64,000 bases of DNA. It comes from JAUMXJ01 sp041781135. Lineage in GTDB: Bacteria; Bacillota; Clostridia; Peptostreptococcales; Acidaminobacteraceae. The notes under the pieces were generated by a model. That model saw only the letters and a program-made list of their open reading frames with translations. It made no database searches and had not been told where the DNA came from. The stretch lies in the NCBI GenBank assembly GCA_041781135.1, contig JBHAZV010000026.1, forward strand, positions 1-64,000. The letters run 5' to 3'. This document shows, piece by piece, positions 60,736-64,000 of the stretch (the first letter of the stretch is position 1; every line of letters begins with the position of its first letter). A program made the translations under genes and the position numbers.

Positions 60736-61695
60736 TTGTTAAGAATTGAAATAGGCGGCAACGAGAGCGGCCAGCGCCTCGACAGGCTTGTCTCAAGAGT
60801 GCTTCCGGCAGCAAGCTGGGCGCAGATAAATAAGCTGTTCCGAAAAAAATGCTTCAAGCTGAACGGAGGGAGGGTCACAAAAGGTTCTGTCTTTGTGAAT
60901 TTCGGCGACGTGCTTGAGGTATTTCTTTCCGATGAGAATCTAAAGCAGCTCAGGGGGACCGGAAATCGGGCGCCGGCTGCCGCCGTGGACGTCGGTAGAC
61001 TCATAATCTATGAGGACGAAAATCTGCTTGCAGTTTCCAAGCCGGCGGGTATGCTGACTCACAGTGCGGATAAAAGCGACAGCAGCGACCTTACCTCTGT
61101 CGTTAAAGCCTATCTTTCCAATTACATAGATAGATACTTTGAGCCTGCTGCTATCTCCAGACTTGACAGGGGAACCTCCGGAGTTGTGTTGTTCGCAAAG
61201 AATTACAGCACGCTAAAGGCTCTCGGCGAAGAAATGCGCGCCGGCAGGGTGGACAGAATATATGAATGCATTGTGGAAGGCGAGCTTGAAGGATCCGGAA
61301 TTATCGCAGCCGGCTACCATAAGGACGAGGCGCTCAATAAGGCGTGTTTGAAGGATGTCAAGGTTTTTCGAGGCGATGCAGGGGAGTTCGGCGCAGATGC
61401 CGATGGTATGTCCGGCAGTATTGTCAGGACTAAGTTCTGTTCATTAAAATACAGTATCGACAAAAGCTACACACTTGTCAGAGCTGAACTTATTACGGGA
61501 AAGTCACATCAGATAAGAGCTTCGCTCGCGGCAATCGGACATCCCATTGCCGGCGATATCAAGTATGGCTCCAAAAAAATGCTTTTTGGGAGAAGGGCTC
61601 CATTTTTGAGGTGCTCCGAGGTAAGGGTTTTCGGAGAGTGCTACAAGGCGGAGGATGCAGATTTTAGCCGAATTTTAAGCGAAAAATTCAAATAG
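60736..61695 (+). CDS. RluC/RluD-family 23S rRNA pseudouridine synthase
   Basis: The 319-residue protein has an S4 domain (GQRLDRLVSRVLPAASWAQINKLFRKK region) and the RluA-class catalytic domain with VSKPAGMLTH, SRLDRGTSGVVLFAKN (catalytic Asp) and LITGKSHQIRASLAAIGHPIAGD. Several uridines of 23S rRNA are possible targets. The start is TTG 60736 after TTTTGGAG; TTG use and spacing support it over internal codons. Confidence 0.92.
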   Translation: MLRIEIGGNESGQRLDRLVSRVLPAASWAQINKLFRKKCFKLNGGRVTKGSVFVNFGDVLEVFLSDENLKQLRGTGNRAPAAAVDVGRLIIYEDENLLAVSKPAGMLTHSADKSDSSDLTSVVKAYLSNYIDRYFEPAAISRLDRGTSGVVLFAKNYSTLKALGEEMRAGRVDRIYECIVEGELEGSGIIAAGYHKDEALNKACLKDVKVFRGDAGEFGADADGMSGSIVRTKFCSLKYSIDKSYTLVRAELITGKSHQIRASLAAIGHPIAGDIKYGSKKMLFGRRAPFLRCSEVRVFGECYKAEDADFSRILSEKFK

Positions 61696-61718
61696 AAGTT
61701 TATAATGCAGGAGGTTTT

Positions 61719-63362
61719 ATGCATAAAATTGAGGTCAGGGGAAGAGGAAAATTTGACGTAAAACATGACGATACTCTCGAATCACTTGCGCAAAGGGTTT
61801 CGGACAAACGCTTCGTAGTGGCGCGGGCAGGTAATCTCCTGAGAGAACTGACCGCTGAAATATGTGATTTATCCGAAGTGGAGCTTCTTGGGCTCGAAGA
61901 TGCGGAAGGCGCCAAGGTATATCAGCGTTCGCTTGCGTTTTTGATGATCAGAGCGGCGCGCGAGGTCATAAACAGTTCTAAAATCAAAGTTTCGCATTCG
62001 CTGAGCAAGGGGCTTTACTGCACAATCAACAGAGGGCAGAGGCATATTACACATGATGAGTGCCGAAAAATCAAGGAAGTTATGGAGGAATATGTCCGCA
62101 GGGATTTGCCATTTATCGGAAGCAGGTACTCGAAATCTGAAGCCGAAGCGATTTTGCGAAAGCAAAAGATGGACTCAAAGGTTAAAATACTGAAATACCG
62201 GGATTCTGACTATATAAAACTATACGAATTGGATGGGTTTTACGATTATTTTTATGGATACATGGTTCCGAGCACAGGGTATCTTACGAGCTTTGATTTA
62301 ATCAAGTACGGTGACGGAGTAATACTGTGCCATCCTACTCATTACAGTCCGAATTCCATACCTGAATTTGAAGAAACCCCGAAGATGGCGAGCGTGTTTA
62401 CCGAAATGGATGACTGGCTTAAAATTCTTGGGATTTCGTATGTGTATAATCTCAATGACCTCATAAAGAACAACAGGTATGAGGAACTTATAATGATCGC
62501 CGAAGCGCTTCAGGAAAAGAAGATTGCCGAGATTGCCGACGAAATTACGAGACAGCGCAAAAAAGTAATACTGATTGCAGGGCCATCGTCATCGGGAAAG
62601 ACAACATTTGCCAAGCGTCTTGGAATCCAGCTCAGGGTCAATGGACTGCGCCCTGTTACCATCGGCACCGACGACTATTTTGTAGACAGGCAGTTTACGC
62701 CGAGAGACGAAAATGGCGATTATGACTTCGAAAGCTTGGATGCAGTAGATGTCAGGCTGTTTGGCGAGGATATAAACAAGCTGCTCGACGGCGAAGAGAT
62801 AGAGGTCGGCAGATTTGATTTTACCGAAGGCAGACGAAAGCTTACCGGCGAAAAAATGAAGATAGATGAAGATCAGCCGATTATAATCGAGGGGATTCAC
62901 GGTCTGAATGACAAGCTCACGCCAAATGTGTATAAACGCGATAAATATAAAATTTATATTTCTGCGCTTACGCTGCTCAATATAGATGAGCATAACCGCA
63001 TTCCGACTACTCAGGCGAGGATGATAAGGCGGATTGTCCGCGACAACACATACCGAGGGCATGATGCGCGGCGTACAATACAGATGTGGTCTTCTGTCCG
63101 CCGCGGTGAAGAAAAATATATATTTCCATTTCAGGAAACCGCGGACGCAATATTTAATTCGGCGCTGCCGTATGAGCTGGCGGTGTTGAAGAAGCACGCA
63201 ATGCCGCTGCTTGAGGAAATAAGCGAACAGGAGCCGGAATATCAGCAGGCACACCTGCTCATTAAATTTTTGAAATATTTTGTCAGCATGGAAGATGAGA
63301 GTGCAATTCCCAAGAACTCAATTATAAGGGAGTTTATCGGGGGCAGCCTGTTTACTCATTGA
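61719..63362 (+). CDS. TGS-like/SAD domain fused to uridine kinase
   Basis: The 547-residue protein has an N-terminal ubiquitin-like TGS-type domain (about 1-65), a threonyl-tRNA-synthetase-like second additional domain (about 70-200, with CRKIKEVMEEYVRRDLP), a linker, and a C-terminal phosphoribulokinase/uridine kinase domain from about 285 with the P-loop AGPSSSGKTTFAKRL, TDDYFVDR and EGIHGLND. Such fusions occur in many Firmicutes and are annotated as nucleoside kinases; the front part may bind RNA or nucleotide. ATG follows GCAGGAGGTTTT. Confidence 0.92.
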   Translation: MHKIEVRGRGKFDVKHDDTLESLAQRVSDKRFVVARAGNLLRELTAEICDLSEVELLGLEDAEGAKVYQRSLAFLMIRAAREVINSSKIKVSHSLSKGLYCTINRGQRHITHDECRKIKEVMEEYVRRDLPFIGSRYSKSEAEAILRKQKMDSKVKILKYRDSDYIKLYELDGFYDYFYGYMVPSTGYLTSFDLIKYGDGVILCHPTHYSPNSIPEFEETPKMASVFTEMDDWLKILGISYVYNLNDLIKNNRYEELIMIAEALQEKKIAEIADEITRQRKKVILIAGPSSSGKTTFAKRLGIQLRVNGLRPVTIGTDDYFVDRQFTPRDENGDYDFESLDAVDVRLFGEDINKLLDGEEIEVGRFDFTEGRRKLTGEKMKIDEDQPIIIEGIHGLNDKLTPNVYKRDKYKIYISALTLLNIDEHNRIPTTQARMIRRIVRDNTYRGHDARRTIQMWSSVRRGEEKYIFPFQETADAIFNSALPYELAVLKKHAMPLLEEISEQEPEYQQAHLLIKFLKYFVSMEDESAIPKNSIIREFIGGSLFTH

Positions 63363-63379
63363 TTATAGGGATTTGACAG

Positions 63380-64000
63380 ATGCATAAATATATAAGAGCC
63401 GTAGTCTTGGTTTGTTTTGCGATTGTAGCGCTGCTCTCGGGCTGCAGCGGCGAGAAAAATATTGCTGCAACCACAACCGCTGTCCATCAAGCGGAAGAAC
63501 GGGATTTTGCAGCGCTTGATTTGGGCGAGATTCCGGAGATAAGCAGGCGCTACTACCCGGAAAGCGAATTTGAGAGGCAGCTTATAAAACTGACGGCAGT
63601 TTATTTGTCCGATGTTGCGGCAGAACACAAAATCGACGGCAATACTGTCACGCTTACCCTGCTCCCTCTGAAATCTCAGCTCGGCGATACCCTGAACGGC
63701 GAGGATGTCGCAAGGAATTTTGCGCTCGCATATGCGGAGGATGTAAACAAATTTAATGCCAATATAATAAAGGCTTCATTTGACGGACTCTCCGTGAGCT
63801 TTGAGTTCGACAGAGAAGTAAATTTCGAGCGTGACTACATGAAAATGCCGATTTATCCGATAGCCGAAGGAGCGATAAATTCTGCTGACAGTTATGGGGA
63901 TTACTATATTGTGAGCGGTGACAGCGCGGCGCAGCGTGTAGATCTTGTGTCAAATACGGCAAAGAAATTTAATAAGCTGAGGTTTGTGCATTACGGATTT
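63380..64000 (+). CDS. Lipoprotein, probable family 5 solute-binding protein (3' end outside window)
   Basis: An open frame runs from ATG 63380 to the last base, 207 codons, so the gene is cut off on the right. It has a lipoprotein signal (MHKYIRAVVLVCF... ALLSGCSG, Cys near residue 22) and a short Thr stretch. The pattern around GDTLNGEDVARNFALAYAED resembles the DG..LTAEDV segment of peptide-binding proteins, and GDYYIVSGDSAAQRVDLV the GPY...  stretch further on. This points to a divergent ABC solute-binding lipoprotein; without the rest the call is moderate. The ribosome site is weak (TAGGGATTTGACAG). Confidence 0.65.
   Translation, partial: MHKYIRAVVLVCFAIVALLSGCSGEKNIAATTTAVHQAEERDFAALDLGEIPEISRRYYPESEFERQLIKLTAVYLSDVAAEHKIDGNTVTLTLLPLKSQLGDTLNGEDVARNFALAYAEDVNKFNANIIKASFDGLSVSFEFDREVNFERDYMKMPIYPIAEGAINSADSYGDYYIVSGDSAAQRVDLVSNTAKKFNKLRFVHYGF

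Noticed and set aside
60206..60814. Minus-strand frame with a long Val tract
   Set aside because: It is the reverse of the Thr codons; the plus-strand protein has an anchor, a ribosome site and a recognised domain.
1..64000. CRISPR arrays, insertion sequences, prophage genes, attachment sites
   Set aside because: Read for direct repeats, transposase and integrase motifs; none was seen.

Overview
The window reads as a piece of chromosome from a strictly anaerobic, amino-acid-fermenting member of the Clostridia (Firmicutes). The evidence is the gene content: a complete six-gene Rnf complex in the clostridial order C-D-G-E-A-B, a ferredoxin-linked branched-chain 2-oxoacid oxidoreductase with phosphotransbutyrylase and butyrate kinases, the cdaA-cdaR-glmM genes, scpAB, a comEC-holA-rpsT cluster, selenocysteine genes, and strong AGGAGG-type ribosome sites on most genes. 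ATA, AGA and AGG codons are common. The exact family cannot be told from the sequence. No rRNA, tRNA, CRISPR array, insertion sequence or prophage was seen, and coding density is very high, with many ATGA or TAATG start/stop overlaps.

Layout. 1-2.1 kb: selD (5' end cut off by the window) and selA. 2.1-2.9 kb: an orphan OmpR-type regulator lacking its phospho-acceptor aspartate. 2.9-7.1 kb: plsY (minus), comEC, holA, rpsT (minus). 7.1-11.9 kb: nucleoside salvage (deoB, punA, pdp) running into scpA-scpB. 11.9-18 kb: oadA-type carboxyltransferase (minus), secreted transglutaminase, DJ-1 family protein, hflX, yigZ, and a CoA-binding domain fused to NAD synthetase. 18.0-21.8 kb: an accessory island with a small secreted protein, a two-gene FtsX-type permease, its ATPase and a lipoprotein, resembling lactococcin-972-type bacteriocin loci. 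21.8-31.9 kb: one long, nearly gapless run of eleven further genes (chorismate mutase, cdaA, cdaR, buk, ptb, buk, P-loop ATPase, korDABC) ending in glmM. 32-40.2 kb: an oligopeptide ABC importer with very large OppA, OppC and OppD. 40.2-43.3 kb: small membrane protein, MscS channel, ECF sigma factor and a probable DUF4349 anti-sigma factor. 43.3-47.4 kb: polA, coaE, SDR reductase. 47.5-52.3 kb: rnfCDGEAB. 52.7-56.4 kb (minus): cobT-tldD-pmbA. 56.7-63.4 kb: yebC, plsC, MTA/SAH deaminase, two pseudouridine synthases, an MltG-like anchored protein and a TGS-uridine kinase. The window ends inside a lipoprotein gene.

How it fits together. Peptides imported by the Opp system would yield amino acids. 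Their 2-oxoacids would be oxidised by KorDABC to acyl-CoA plus reduced ferredoxin. Ptb and Buk would turn acyl-CoA into ATP and a short-chain acid, and Rnf would turn reduced ferredoxin into an ion gradient. This is inference from gene content, but all the parts lie in one window.

Most noteworthy: (1) four genes (comEC, holA, polA, cobT) whose start codon begins exactly seven bases after a TGn-extended -10 box and which lack a ribosome site, suggesting leaderless mRNAs; (2) a response regulator with Glu in place of the phospho-acceptor Asp; (3) the catabolic acyl-kinase module lodged between cdaR and glmM; (4) an OppD ATPase with roughly 350 extra residues between Walker A and the signature motif; (5) the bacteriocin-like island with a split permease; (6) the CoA-binding/NAD synthetase fusion; (7) an ECF sigma gene with its own ECF-type promoter.
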